The translations under genes were made by a program, and so were the position numbers. From assembly GCF_007829815.1 (NCBI RefSeq), contig NZ_VIWT01000001.1, positions 3,123,501 through 3,187,500 on the forward strand: a stretch of 64,000 bases of DNA, written 5' to 3'. Shown one piece after another: positions 41,888-53,642 of this stretch; the first letter of the stretch is position 1, and the number at the start of each line of letters is the position of its first letter. The DNA is from Kitasatospora viridis (lineage in GTDB: Bacteria; Actinomycetota; Actinomycetes; Streptomycetales; Streptomycetaceae). The notes under the pieces are model-generated. The model was not told where the DNA came from. It searched no databases and saw only the letters and a program-made list of their open reading frames with translations.

Positions 41888-41920
41888 GGACCGACCGTCA
41901 GGCCCGCGGCCGCAGACTGA
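41705..41920 (+). pseudogene. lysR C-terminal fragment
   Basis: An open frame of 71 codons encoding the last 61 residues of the LysR regulator with four substitutions (for example DPTHLYAW against DPTPLYAW), then ten extra residues ending in TGA at 41918. No start or DNA-binding domain is present, so it cannot make a regulator. Its stop region overlaps the end of the convergent PQQ-repeat gene. It is the counterpart of the intact lysR at 34011 and marks the right edge of the accessory segment. Confidence 0.85.
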
Positions 41921-43400
41921 GGTCCGGGCGGAGCGAACGCGGCTCCGGCCGCGCGCCGACCGCGTCCCGGTGGGTGGCCGGGTCGAGGGCCACGGCGTAG
42001 AGGTTCTGGTCCTCCGAGCCGAAGTACACCCGGCCGTCCGCCACCGTCGGCGAGCCCTCGACGGAGCCGCCGGTGGTGAACGCCCACAGGCGGTTGCCGC
42101 TGGCGGCGTCCAGGGCGTAGAGCCGGCCGTCGAACGACCCGACGTAGACCACGCCGTCGGCCACGGCCGGAGCGGTGCCCACCTGGGGGGCGGCGGCGAA
42201 CGCCCACACCTGGCCGCCGGTGACGGCGTCGAGGGCGTAGACGTTGCCGTCGTCGGAGCCGACGTAGACGGTGCCGTTCGCGACGGCCGGTTCGGTCAGC
42301 ACCTGGTTGCCGGTGGTGAAGGTCCACGCCTGCTTGCCGGTGACGGCGTCGACGGCGTAGACCTTGCCGTCGAGCGAGCCGACGTACACCACGCCGTTGG
42401 CCACGGCCGCGCTGCCGGCCACCGGGCCCCCGGTGCTGAAGGCCCAGCGCTGCGCGCCGGTGGCGGCGTCGAGCGCGTACAGCTTGTCGTCGTACGAGCC
42501 GACGTAGACGACCCCGTCGGCCACGACGGGGGAGCCGCCCACGGCGTTGCCGGTGGTGAAGGCCCAGCGCTGCGCGCCGGTGGCCGCGTCCAGGGCGTAC
42601 ACCTTGCCGTCGAACGAGCCGATGTAGACCAGGCCGCCCACCACGACGGGCGAGGAGACCACGGTGCCGCCGGTGGCGAAGCTCCAGCGGACCGCGCCGG
42701 TGGCCGCGTCCAGCGCGTACACCTTGCGGTCCACCGAGCCGACGTAGACCAAGCCGTTCGCGACGGCCGGACCGGAGATCACCGAGTTGCCGGTGGTGAA
42801 GGTCCAGTGCGACGCGCCGGTGGCCGCGTCCACCGCGTGCACCTGGCCGTCCTCCGAGCCGAAGTAGGCCGTGCCGGCCACGACGGCGGGGGAGGAGGAG
42901 TCGCCGCCGAACGTGCCGACCCGCCAGGACTCCTGCAGCCGGCCCACGGTGCTCGGCGACAGCAGGTTCTCGTACGGGTTCGTCCGGCGGCCCTCGGGCG
43001 TGAAGCCCTGCTCGGTCCAGTCGGTGCGGACCGTGAACGCCGCCTGCGCCGCCTGCGAGCTGCCGCGGTCCACCGCGGTGACCCAGTGCTGCCCCGGCCC
43101 GGCCTCGGCGGGCACGGTGATCCCGACGCTGAACCGGCCCTGGCCGTCGGTCACCGCGAGCGCGTGGTCGTGGTCGTCGAAGTACACGTCCACCGGCTCG
43201 TTCCGCAGCCCGAACCCGGACCCGGACACGGTGACCCGCGTCGTCGGCGGCCCCGCGGACACCGACAGGCTCGCGGCCGGCGGCGCGGCGGCCCCCGCCG
43301 GCGTCGCACCTGGGAGCACCGGGACGAGCGCCGTCCCGGCCAGCACCAGCCCCAGCGGCCAGCTGACCTTCTTCGATCCCCACTGCCTCGGTCCGCGCAT
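41898..43400 (-). CDS. Secreted PQQ-like eight-bladed beta-propeller protein
   Basis: A 500-residue exported protein. The signal peptide is about residues 1-38 (LVLAGTALVPVLPGATPAGAAA). Residues about 40-130 form an Ig/IPT-like domain (TTRVTVSGSGFGL, FDDHDHALAVTDGQGRF). Residues about 165-475 carry eight repeats of about 40 residues, each with VYVGSFDGKVYALDAATGAQRWAF-type sequence. These are PQQ-like/PQQ_2 blades that would close a ring. The repeats are also visible as 120-bp DNA periodicity at 42000-42950. A quinone dehydrogenase would need specific PQQ ligands, which I do not see, so a scaffold or binding role is more likely. ATG 43400 has GAGGGA 6 bases ahead. The 3' end overlaps the lysR remnant. 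Confidence 0.9.
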   Translation of the reverse strand: MRGPRQWGSKKVSWPLGLVLAGTALVPVLPGATPAGAAAPPAASLSVSAGPPTTRVTVSGSGFGLRNEPVDVYFDDHDHALAVTDGQGRFSVGITVPAEAGPGQHWVTAVDRGSSQAAQAAFTVRTDWTEQGFTPEGRRTNPYENLLSPSTVGRLQESWRVGTFGGDSSSPAVVAGTAYFGSEDGQVHAVDAATGASHWTFTTGNSVISGPAVANGLVYVGSVDRKVYALDAATGAVRWSFATGGTVVSSPVVVGGLVYIGSFDGKVYALDAATGAQRWAFTTGNAVGGSPVVADGVVYVGSYDDKLYALDAATGAQRWAFSTGGPVAGSAAVANGVVYVGSLDGKVYAVDAVTGKQAWTFTTGNQVLTEPAVANGTVYVGSDDGNVYALDAVTGGQVWAFAAAPQVGTAPAVADGVVYVGSFDGRLYALDAASGNRLWAFTTGGSVEGSPTVADGRVYFGSEDQNLYAVALDPATHRDAVGARPEPRSLRPDLSLRPRA

Positions 43401-43668
43401 CGCCGTCCCTCATGACACGAAGTGATGATCCGTCACTTGGAGTATCAGTCATGACTCCTCCGCCCGCGCAGCTCAGGACCGCCACTCGGGTCCGCCGGTC
43501 ACGGCGGCGTGGGGGGAGCTCCCGTTGAGCCGCTCGTCTCAATTCGCCCGTACCTGCTGACACCGGACACCCGCCCGCGACAGAATTCCCGCACGGCCCG
43601 CGTGCTACCGGTCGGTAGCCGATCAGCCCGCGGTGCCGCCAGCCAGCCCGGTCAAGGAGGACCTCCGC

Positions 43669-45345
43669 GTGTTCAGCACCATGCAGGACGTACCGCTCAC
43701 CGTTGCCCGCATCCTGGAGCACGGGGCGACGATCCACGCCCGGTCCACCGTGACGACCTGGGACGGCACCGGGCCGCAGGTCCGCACCTTCGCCGAGGTC
43801 GGGGCCCGGGCGGCGCAGCTCGCGCACGCGCTGCGGGACGAGCTGGACGTGTCCGCCGAGACCGTGGTCGCCACGCTGATGTGGAACAACGCCGACCACC
43901 TGGAGGCCTACCTCACCGTCCCGTCCATGGGATCGGTGCTGCACACGCTCAACCTGCGGCTCCCCCCGGCCCAGCTGGCGTTCATCATCAACCACGCCGC
44001 CGACCACGCGATCATCGTCAGCGGCAGCGTGCTGCCGCTGCTGGCGGGCGTGCTGCCGCACCTCGCGCCGACGCTCAAGCACATCGTGGTCAGCGGCCCG
44101 GCGGACCTCTCGCTGCTGGCCGGCTTCGGCGGCACCGTGCACGAGTACGAGGAGCTGATCGCGGGGCGGCCCACCGAGTTCCCGTGGCGCGGCGAGATCG
44201 ACGAGCGCGACCCGGCGATGATCTGCTACACCTCCGGCACCACCGGCGACCCCAAGGGCGTGGTCTACAGCCACCGCTCGATCTACCTGCACTGCATGCA
44301 GGTCAACTCCGCCGCCACCTTCGCCCTCACCCCGGCCGACATCGCACTGCCCGTCGTGCCGATGTTCCACGTCGGCGCCTGGGGCATCCCGCACGCCGCC
44401 TTCATGTCCGGCGCGAGCCTGCTGATGCCGGACCGGTTCCTCCAGCCGCAGCCGCTCGCCGCGATGATCGACCAGGTCAGGCCGACCGTCAGCGCGGCCG
44501 TGCCGACCATCTGGAACGGCCTGCTGGACGAGCTGGACCACCCGACCGGCCGTCAGACCCCGTACGACGTCTCCTCGCTGCGCCAGGTGGTGATCGGCGG
44601 CTCGGCCTGCCCGCCCGCCCTGATGCGCGCCTTCCAGGAGCGGCACGGCATCCGGGTCATCCACGCCTGGGGGATGACCGAGACCTCCCCGCTCGGCACC
44701 TTCGGCCTGCCCCCGGCCGGGCTCGGCGCGGACGACGAGTGGCACTACCGGGCGATGCAGGGCGTCTTCCCGTCCTCGGTGCAGGCCCGGCTCACCGGCC
44801 CGAACGGCGAGCGGGTGCCGCACGACGGCCACAGCGCCGGCGAGCTGGAGGTGCGCGGCCCGTGGATCGCGGGCGCCTACTTCGGCGGCGTGGGCAACGA
44901 ACCCGAGCGTCCGGAGGACAAGTTCACCGAGGACGGCTGGCTGCGCACCGGCGACGTCGGCACCATCACCCCGGACGGCTTCCTCACCCTCACCGACCGG
45001 GCCAAGGACGTGATCAAGTCCGGCGGCGAGTGGATCTCCTCGGTCGAGCTGGAGAACGAGCTGATGGCCCACCCGGAGGTCGCCGAGGCGGCCGTGGTCG
45101 CCGTGCCGGACGAGAAGTGGGGCGAGCGCCCGCTGGCCACCGTGGTGCTCCGCCCGGACGCCACCGTCGACCTGCCCGGCCTGCGCGCCTTCCTGGCCGG
45201 CCGGATCGCCTCCTGGCAGCTGCCCGAGCGCTGGACGTTGGTCGAGGCGGTGCCGAAGACCAGCGTCGGCAAGTTCGACAAGAAGGTGATCCGGGCCCAG
45301 TACGCCGAGGGCGCGCTCGACGTCACGGTGCTCGGCAAGGAGTAG
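43669..45345 (+). CDS. Long-chain fatty-acyl-CoA ligase (AMP-binding family)
   Basis: A 558-residue adenylate-forming enzyme that activates a fatty acid with ATP and CoA. P-loop: YTSGTTGDPKGVVYSHR (about 185-200). A5/A8 motifs: WGMTETSP, LRTGDVG, DRAKDVIKSGGEWIS. The catalytic Lys is in TSVGKFDKK near the end. The N-terminal DVPLTVARILEHG matches the FadD-like group acting on medium to long chains. GTG 43669 has AAGGAGG 8 bases ahead, and homologues begin just before STMQDVPLT; the longer frame is not supported. It is transcribed alone, with a 19-bp terminator following. The chain-length preference cannot be read from sequence. Confidence 0.94.
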   Translation: MFSTMQDVPLTVARILEHGATIHARSTVTTWDGTGPQVRTFAEVGARAAQLAHALRDELDVSAETVVATLMWNNADHLEAYLTVPSMGSVLHTLNLRLPPAQLAFIINHAADHAIIVSGSVLPLLAGVLPHLAPTLKHIVVSGPADLSLLAGFGGTVHEYEELIAGRPTEFPWRGEIDERDPAMICYTSGTTGDPKGVVYSHRSIYLHCMQVNSAATFALTPADIALPVVPMFHVGAWGIPHAAFMSGASLLMPDRFLQPQPLAAMIDQVRPTVSAAVPTIWNGLLDELDHPTGRQTPYDVSSLRQVVIGGSACPPALMRAFQERHGIRVIHAWGMTETSPLGTFGLPPAGLGADDEWHYRAMQGVFPSSVQARLTGPNGERVPHDGHSAGELEVRGPWIAGAYFGGVGNEPERPEDKFTEDGWLRTGDVGTITPDGFLTLTDRAKDVIKSGGEWISSVELENELMAHPEVAEAAVVAVPDEKWGERPLATVVLRPDATVDLPGLRAFLAGRIASWQLPERWTLVEAVPKTSVGKFDKKVIRAQYAEGALDVTVLGKE

Positions 45346-45355
45346 TGGCCGAACG

Positions 45356-45394
45356 GTTCTGACGGGGCGCCAGCAGCTGGCGCCCCGTCAGAAC
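45356..45394. terminator. 39-base near-perfect palindrome, bidirectional terminator
   Basis: A 19-bp perfect stem (45356-45374 with 45376-45394) with a single-base centre, between the ligase stop and the minus-strand PAS protein stop at 45418. Confidence 0.85.
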
Positions 45395-45417
45395 ACGTCA
45401 GGACCCGTCAGAACTGG

Positions 45418-48400
45418 TCAGTGCGCGTGCTGCCGCTGCTCGCCGAGCGAGCCGATCCGGCCCAGCAGGTCGACGATCCGCTCCTGCACGTCCGGGCTGG
45501 TCGAGCGCTCGGCCAGGAACAGCACCGTCTCGCCGGTGCGCAGCCGGGGCAGCTCGGCCGGGTCCAGGTTCGCCGAGGTGTAGACGACCAGCGGCGTGCG
45601 GTGCAGCCGGTCGTTGGTGCGAAGCCAGTCCAGCAGGCCCAGCTGGCGACGGCCGATCCGCATCAGGTCCATCACCACCAGGTTCGGCTGCACGCTGCTG
45701 GCCTTGGAGACCGCGTCGGTCTCCGAGACCGCGTGCTCCACGTGCATGCCGCGCCGCTCCAGGCTCGCGGTCAGTGCCGCGGCGATGTCCGGGTCGCCCT
45801 CCACCAGCAGCACCCGGGCCGCGTGGTTCTCGCTGTCCCGGGGGGCCAGCGCGCGCAGCAGCACCGCCGGGTCCGCGCCGTAGGCGGCGTCCCTGGTGGC
45901 CTGGCCGAGGCCCGCGGTGACCAGCACCGGGACCCGGGAGTTGAGCGCGGCGGTGCGCAGCGACTGCAGCGCGGTGCGGGTGATCGGCCCGGTCAGCGGA
46001 TCGACGAAGAGCGCGGCCGGGAAGCCGGCGACCTGGGCGTCCACCTCCTCGCGGGAGCGCACTATCACCGGGCGGTAGCCCCGCTCCTGCAGGGCCTGCT
46101 TGGTGGACGGGTCGGGCTCAGGCCAGACCAGCAGGCGGCGCGGGCGACCGTCCGCAGCCGGGCCGACCACCGTCGGGTAGTCCGGGTACTCGGGGGTGCG
46201 CACCGGCGCCGGGCCGGCCGTGCCCTCGTCCTCACCGGTCAGCCGGGGCAGTCGGTCGGCCCCGCCGGCGGGCGCCGCCGGGGGCAGCTCGGCCATCGGG
46301 CGCGGCGGGGTGCGCTGCTCCAACGGGGCGGCCGGGGCCGGGAAGGCGGCGGGGAAGGCACTGGCGAAGCCGCCCGGGCGGGGCGGGGCCAGCTCGCCCA
46401 GGCCGGTGCCGACCGGCACGGCGTCCGAACCGGTGGGCGCACCGCCGGCCGCGTCGGGCACCGGCGGCAGCTGGCTGGGCACGCCGGGCAGTGCGAGCGC
46501 GCCGCCGCTCGACTGGCCGGGCTCGCCGGCGGGCCGGGCCGGCTCCAGCGAGCGGCGCTCGGGGGCGGCCGGCTGCGGGTCCCGCGCGGCGGGCAGGTTG
46601 GCCTCGCCGGACTCCGCCGGGGTGTCGCCGCCCGGCATCCCGAGCCGGCGGCGCCGGCCGGTCGGCACCGGCGACTCGGCCGGGGGCAGCGGCTGCGCGA
46701 CGGGCAGCGCGTGCTCCAGCCCGGGGTAGACCGGCAGGCCGGGCTCGGGGTGGTCGGCGGCCTCGACCGGAGCGGGCAGCGCCCGGCGGCGGCGCGACGG
46801 CGCGGCCTTGGGCGGCTCGGGAACGGCCACGGCCCGTGGCGGCTCGACGGGTTCGGCCGGCTCCTCCAGTGCGACCGGCGCGACCGGCTCCTCGGCGGTG
46901 GGGCGTGCCGGCGCGGCCGGACCCAGCGCGATCGGGCCGGGCGCGGAGCGGGCGGATCCGGCGGGCCCGGTCTCCTCGCCCGCCTCGGTGCTCTCGCCGG
47001 ACCCTTCCGGCTCCGGGCCGAGCGGGCCGCCGGCCAGTCCGGGCAGGTCGGGCAGCACCGCGGTGTCGGTCTCCCGGGGCACCTGGTGGTTGCCGGCGGC
47101 GGCCCGGGCGGCCGCGGCGGCCGCCGCGTCGTCGTCCAGCGGCAGCTCCACCACATAGGTGGTGCCCGCGTGGTTGGGCAGTTCGTGCGGCTGCAGCACC
47201 CCGCCGTGCCGCTCGACCAGGGCGCGCGCGATCGGCAGGTAGACCCGGCTGCCGCCCTTGCCCGGGCCGCGCACCTCGATCCGGGCCATGTCGGCGCGCT
47301 GCGCGGCGGCCAGCACCACGGCCGGCGGCTCGCCGCCGTCGGTCACCGAGCCGGTCAGCTCGGCGCCGCTGACGTCGGCCACCAGGTAGGCCAGCGCCTG
47401 CGCCAGCCGCTCCCGGTCGGCGGTGAGTTCGACGGGCGCCGCGTGCACCGCGAACCGCAGCCGGCCGGGGCCGACCAGCCGGTTCGACTGGTCCACCGCC
47501 TCGGCGACCACCTTGTCCAGGGAGGTGGTGGTGCGCTGCAGCGCCTGCTCGGGGCGGTCGGCCCGCTCGTGCGCGAGCACGCCGTCGATCAGCACGCCGA
47601 ACCGGCGGCAGTCGTCGGCCAGCGCGCGCAGCATCCAGTTGGCCTCGGGCCAGAGCTGCCCGGCCGGGTCGGCGGCCAGCGTGTCGATCCGCGCCCGCAG
47701 CGCCTGCAGCGCCCCGCTCACCTCGGTCTCCAGCACCGCGCTGAGGTGTTCGGCGCGGTCGGTCAGGGCGAGTTCGCGGGTCCGGTCGGTGAAGGTCATG
47801 ACGGCGCCGACCAGTTGTTCGCCGTCCCGCACCGGAGCGGTCGTCAGGTCGACGGTGACCGGGCGGCCGTCCTTGCGCCAGAGGGTGGCGCCGCGCACCC
47901 GGTGCTTGCGGCCGGAGGAGAGGGTGTCCAGCAGCGCAGACTCGTCGGCGGCCAGCGGGGTGCCGTCGGCCCGGGAGTGCTGCACCAGCGGGTGCAGCTC
48001 GCGGCCGCCCAGCTCGCTGGCCCGGAAGTCCAGGATGTGCGCGGCGGCCGGGTTGACCAGGACGACCCGGCCCTCCAGGTCCACCCCCAGCACGCCCTCG
48101 GCGGCGGCCCGCAGGATCATCTCGGTCTGCTTGTGCTGGCGGCGCAGTTCGGCCTCGACGCCGAGCCGGCCGGTGAGGTCGCGGACCAGCAGGAGCAGCA
48201 GGTCGTTGGCGCTGGAGCCGCTGCGGTAGGGGTCGTAGGACTGGGGGGAGAGCGAGTAGCCGCGGCCCTCGGAGCCCTCTTCGGTGAAGTCGTTGCCGAG
48301 CACCTCCACCGGGAAGGTGCTGCCGTCGGTGCGCCGGGCGGTCATCCGCACCGCCTTGGCGGCCTCGTCGGAGTCCCGCAGCGCGGGCCGCATCGAGCCG

Positions 48401-48603
48401 GGGATCCGGCTCGGGTCGAAGTCCGGCAGCAGGTCGAGCACCCCGCGCCCGACCAACGAGGTGCCGGGGGTCTGCATCGCCCGCACGGCCGCCTGGTTGG
48501 CGTCCACGACGGTGCCGTTGCTGTTGACCAGCAGCAGCGCGTCGGGCAGCGCGTCGAGTATCGCGGCGAGGCGAGCAGCGCCTCGGGTCGGCCTGCTGCT
48601 CAC
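45418..48603 (-). CDS. PAS-domain pseudokinase with C-terminal receiver-like domain
   Basis: A 1,061-1,062 residue cytoplasmic signalling protein. Two PAS domains lie at about 10-100 (LAAILDALPDALLLVNSNGTVVDAN) and about 165-285 (ILRAAAEGVLGVDLEGRVVLVNPAA). A histidine-kinase-like part (about 290-510) follows, but the phospho-His helix and N box are degenerate (ERLAQALAYLVADV without the Asn). Residues about 520-830 are a Pro/Ala/Glu-rich linker. A receiver-like domain at about 925-1045 keeps the phospho-Asp position (LVVMDLM) but has LAER where the conserved Lys region should be. It likely works as a scaffold or sensor rather than an active kinase. GTG 48603 is chosen with GAGGAG 9 bases ahead; GTG 48621 is the ORF limit. 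Confidence 0.8.
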   Translation of the reverse strand: MSSRPTRGAARLAAILDALPDALLLVNSNGTVVDANQAAVRAMQTPGTSLVGRGVLDLLPDFDPSRIPGSMRPALRDSDEAAKAVRMTARRTDGSTFPVEVLGNDFTEEGSEGRGYSLSPQSYDPYRSGSSANDLLLLLVRDLTGRLGVEAELRRQHKQTEMILRAAAEGVLGVDLEGRVVLVNPAAAHILDFRASELGGRELHPLVQHSRADGTPLAADESALLDTLSSGRKHRVRGATLWRKDGRPVTVDLTTAPVRDGEQLVGAVMTFTDRTRELALTDRAEHLSAVLETEVSGALQALRARIDTLAADPAGQLWPEANWMLRALADDCRRFGVLIDGVLAHERADRPEQALQRTTTSLDKVVAEAVDQSNRLVGPGRLRFAVHAAPVELTADRERLAQALAYLVADVSGAELTGSVTDGGEPPAVVLAAAQRADMARIEVRGPGKGGSRVYLPIARALVERHGGVLQPHELPNHAGTTYVVELPLDDDAAAAAAARAAAGNHQVPRETDTAVLPDLPGLAGGPLGPEPEGSGESTEAGEETGPAGSARSAPGPIALGPAAPARPTAEEPVAPVALEEPAEPVEPPRAVAVPEPPKAAPSRRRRALPAPVEAADHPEPGLPVYPGLEHALPVAQPLPPAESPVPTGRRRRLGMPGGDTPAESGEANLPAARDPQPAAPERRSLEPARPAGEPGQSSGGALALPGVPSQLPPVPDAAGGAPTGSDAVPVGTGLGELAPPRPGGFASAFPAAFPAPAAPLEQRTPPRPMAELPPAAPAGGADRLPRLTGEDEGTAGPAPVRTPEYPDYPTVVGPAADGRPRRLLVWPEPDPSTKQALQERGYRPVIVRSREEVDAQVAGFPAALFVDPLTGPITRTALQSLRTAALNSRVPVLVTAGLGQATRDAAYGADPAVLLRALAPRDSENHAARVLLVEGDPDIAAALTASLERRGMHVEHAVSETDAVSKASSVQPNLVVMDLMRIGRRQLGLLDWLRTNDRLHRTPLVVYTSANLDPAELPRLRTGETVLFLAERSTSPDVQERIVDLLGRIGSLGEQRQHAH

Positions 48604-48801
48604 GTCGACAGGTCTCCTCACGACTTACGGTCCGGTCGTGCGGATGCGGACCGGCTGCCTGGCGGGGGTTGGAGTATCCCATTGTTTTTGCCGAGAGGAC
48701 GACCCGCCTAGTAACGTAATCAGCGGTTGGTGTCGGAGCCCCGAGCTGTGGCATCATCGCATGCACGCGGTCGCAACCGGAGACGGTTCGATCGGGTGGA
48801 T

Positions 48802-48895
48802 GGAGGCTTCGCCTAGTCCGGTCTATGGCGCCGCACTGCTAATGCGGTTTGGGTCTTAAAGCCCATCGAGGGTTCAAATCCCTCAGCCTCCGCCA
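48802..48895 (+). tRNA. tRNA-Ser (anticodon GCU)
   Basis: A class II tRNA. The acceptor stem GGAGGCT (48802-48808) pairs with AGCCTCC (48885-48891). The anticodon GCT is at 48838-48840 in loop CTGCTAA. There is a long variable arm, and CCA is encoded (48893-48895). Confidence 0.97.
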
Positions 48896-48897
48896 TG

Positions 48898-48931
48898 AAG
48901 GGCCCCACCGACTCCGGTCGGTGGGGCCCTT
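48898..48931 (+). terminator. Terminator after tRNA-Ser(GCU)
   Basis: A perfect 15-bp stem (48898-48912 with 48917-48931) with a 4-base loop, starting 3 bases after CCA. Confidence 0.85.
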
Positions 48932-49116
48932 CGGCGTTGGGGTCCTTCGGTGTTGGGGGTCCGAGAGTCAGGGGTCCGGGGCCGGAGGTCCAAGACCCGG
49001 GCCGCCCGGGGGCGGAGGCGCCACGAGGGGTGCCCGGAAGGAATCGATTTCACCCCAGGTCGGCGGTCATGTAATGTTGTCCCCGCAACGCCCCGCAGGC
49101 TCAGGCCTTGGGGCGA

Positions 49117-49192
49117 GCGCTCATAGCTCAACGGATAGAGCACTTGACTACGGATCAAGAGGTTGCAGGTTCGAATCCTGCTGAGCGCACCA
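49117..49192 (+). tRNA. tRNA-Arg (anticodon ACG), first copy
   Basis: GCGCTCA (49117-49123) pairs with TGAGCGC (49182-49188). Anticodon ACG at 49150-49152, T loop TTCGAAT, encoded CCA at 49190-49192. Confidence 0.97.
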
Positions 49193-49223
49193 ACATCCGC
49201 TCGCGGCCCCCGTGGCCGTCCGA

Positions 49224-49299
49224 GCGCTCATAGCTCAACGGATAGAGCACTTGACTACGGATCAAGAGGTTGCAGGTTCGAATCCTGCTGAGCGCACCA
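49224..49299 (+). tRNA. tRNA-Arg (anticodon ACG), second identical copy
   Basis: Identical over the full tRNA and CCA to the copy at 49117, 107 bp downstream. Anticodon ACG at 49257-49259. A 13-bp terminator stem follows. Confidence 0.97.
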
Positions 49300-49304
49300 C
49301 CACG

Positions 49305-49333
49305 AAGGCCCCTCGCCCCAGGCGAGGGGCCTT
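49305..49333 (+). terminator. Terminator after the tRNA-Arg pair
   Basis: A 13-bp perfect stem (49305-49317 with 49321-49333), 3-base loop. Confidence 0.85.
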
Positions 49334-49473
49334 CGGCGTGTTCGGGGTCGGGTCGTGGCCCCTGGACTGCTCCGCCGGACGGGTGGACCGCGGCGCGGCG
49401 GGGCGGGTGGCTCCTCTGATGACTCGTTAGATCGTGATTCCTTTTTGTCACATCGTGTGCACAGGAGGATCTG

Positions 49474-52197
<2,724 letters not shown>

Positions 52198-52213
52198 CGC
52201 CGATGCCGACCCA

Positions 52214-52252
52214 GGACGCCCGCCACCCCCGCCAATCGGGTGGCGGGCGTCC
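52214..52252 (+). terminator. Terminator hairpin after the surface-protein gene
   Basis: A 15-bp perfect stem (52214-52228 with 52238-52252) and 9-base loop. Confidence 0.8.
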
Positions 52253-52424
52253 CGTTCCGCGGAGCTGGCGCACCGTCAGTGAGCTGCGCACGGACCGGTG
52301 GTCGGATCCGACACACCGTCGGCTAAATGTCGCATTTAAAGGCTTATGTACTTAGCCTGACTTTCGCACTGCTCGTCAGATCCGGATCGGCAGCGCGTGC
52401 CACCCCGACCCTGAGGACCCACGC

Positions 52425-53642
52425 ATGGACGTCCCCCGCGACCCCGACCGCCGCACTCCCGCCGGGGCGACCCCCCTGCCGAAGAAGACCCCGTTGCCGG
52501 AGAGGCCGGAGAAGCAGCAGACAGCGCAGACGTCGGGGGAGTCGACCGAGCTGCTGGTGCTGCCCGCGCCGACCCAGCCCGGACTGAAGCATCCACAGCC
52601 TGTGGACAGTCGCACCGAGTCGACGGCGACCTCCCGGCGACCGCCGAAGACGGATCCGGACCTGAAGGAGCGCCCGGCCCTCACCCTGCCCGGCTGGGTC
52701 GCGCTGCTCGCGATCCTGCTGGCGGCGGGGTCGGTGCTGGTGGTGCTGTCCCGGGCCGGGGTGCTGCCGATCCTCAGCGGGGTGCCGGACCTGCGGACGG
52801 CGGCGGCGCGGGAGGCCGGCGGTGCCGTGGTGACCGGCTGGATGCTGGCCGCCGTCACGGTGGCGGGGCTGGCCGCGCTGGTCGCGCTGACCGGCCTGCT
52901 GGCCAACCGTTCCGGCGAGACCCGGGTGCTCAGCCGCTGGGGCCGGTACCGGGGCACGGTGCGGCGGGCCGGTCTGCTCTGGGTCAACCCGATGCTGCGC
53001 CGGCGCCGGGTGGACGTCCGGCTGCGGCACTGGCGCAGCGAGCCGGTGCAGGTGACCGACCGGGCGGGGATGCCGATCGTGGTCCGGCTGCTGGTGGTCT
53101 GGCGGATCAAGGACACGGCCCGGGCGGTGTTCGTGGTCGCCGACTACGAGGACTACCTGCGCGAGCAGATCCACGCCGTGCTCACCCGCACCGCCAGCAC
53201 CCTGCCCTGCGACAGCAACGCCGCCCCCGGTCCCGCGCTGCGGGACGGGCAGTGGTTCGGCGACGAGCTGAGCCGCGCACTGGCCGCCGAGGCGGCGCCG
53301 GCCGGCCTGGAGGTCTTCTCGGTGCAGCCGCTGGCCCTGGACTACGCGCCCGAGGTGGCCGAGTCGATGCGCCGGCGCCGGCTCGCCGACCTGGACGCGG
53401 GCCTGCGCACGGTGCTGGTGGACGACGCGGTGGAGGCGGCCGCCCTGGCGGTGCGCCGACTGGAGCGCGCCACCGCCCACGAGTTGGACGAGGCGGCCCG
53501 CAGCGCCCTGATGGAGCAGCTGCTGGTCGCGTTCGTCGCGCCCGCCGGGGTGGCGAGCGCGCTGACCGGTACCGTCCCGGCGCCGGTGGCCCGCGCGGTC
53601 GCCCGCAACGGGACGGCCCGCAAGGAAGGGAACCTCGCATGA
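52425..53642 (+). CDS. SPFH (stomatin/flotillin-like) membrane protein
   Basis: A 405-residue protein with a 75-residue Pro/Lys/Glu-rich cytoplasmic start, two membrane helices (about 88-108 and 135-160) and a SPFH/band 7 domain (about 165-320). Visible blocks are RYRGTVRRAGLLWVNPM, SEPVQVTDRAGMPIVVRLLVVWRI and VAESMRRRRLADLDAG. SPFH proteins form ring- or raft-like scaffolds that organise other membrane proteins. The stop overlaps the start of the NlpC/P60 hydrolase gene (ATGA), so the two probably function together in the cell envelope. ATG 52425 has GAGGA at about 9 bases. Confidence 0.88.
   Translation: MDVPRDPDRRTPAGATPLPKKTPLPERPEKQQTAQTSGESTELLVLPAPTQPGLKHPQPVDSRTESTATSRRPPKTDPDLKERPALTLPGWVALLAILLAAGSVLVVLSRAGVLPILSGVPDLRTAAAREAGGAVVTGWMLAAVTVAGLAALVALTGLLANRSGETRVLSRWGRYRGTVRRAGLLWVNPMLRRRRVDVRLRHWRSEPVQVTDRAGMPIVVRLLVVWRIKDTARAVFVVADYEDYLREQIHAVLTRTASTLPCDSNAAPGPALRDGQWFGDELSRALAAEAAPAGLEVFSVQPLALDYAPEVAESMRRRRLADLDAGLRTVLVDDAVEAAALAVRRLERATAHELDEAARSALMEQLLVAFVAPAGVASALTGTVPAPVARAVARNGTARKEGNLA

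Noticed and set aside
41722-45072. Long minus-strand open frame across the PQQ-repeat and ligase genes
   Set aside because: The real minus gene is 41898-43400 in another frame; this one mirrors the repeats and is not coding.
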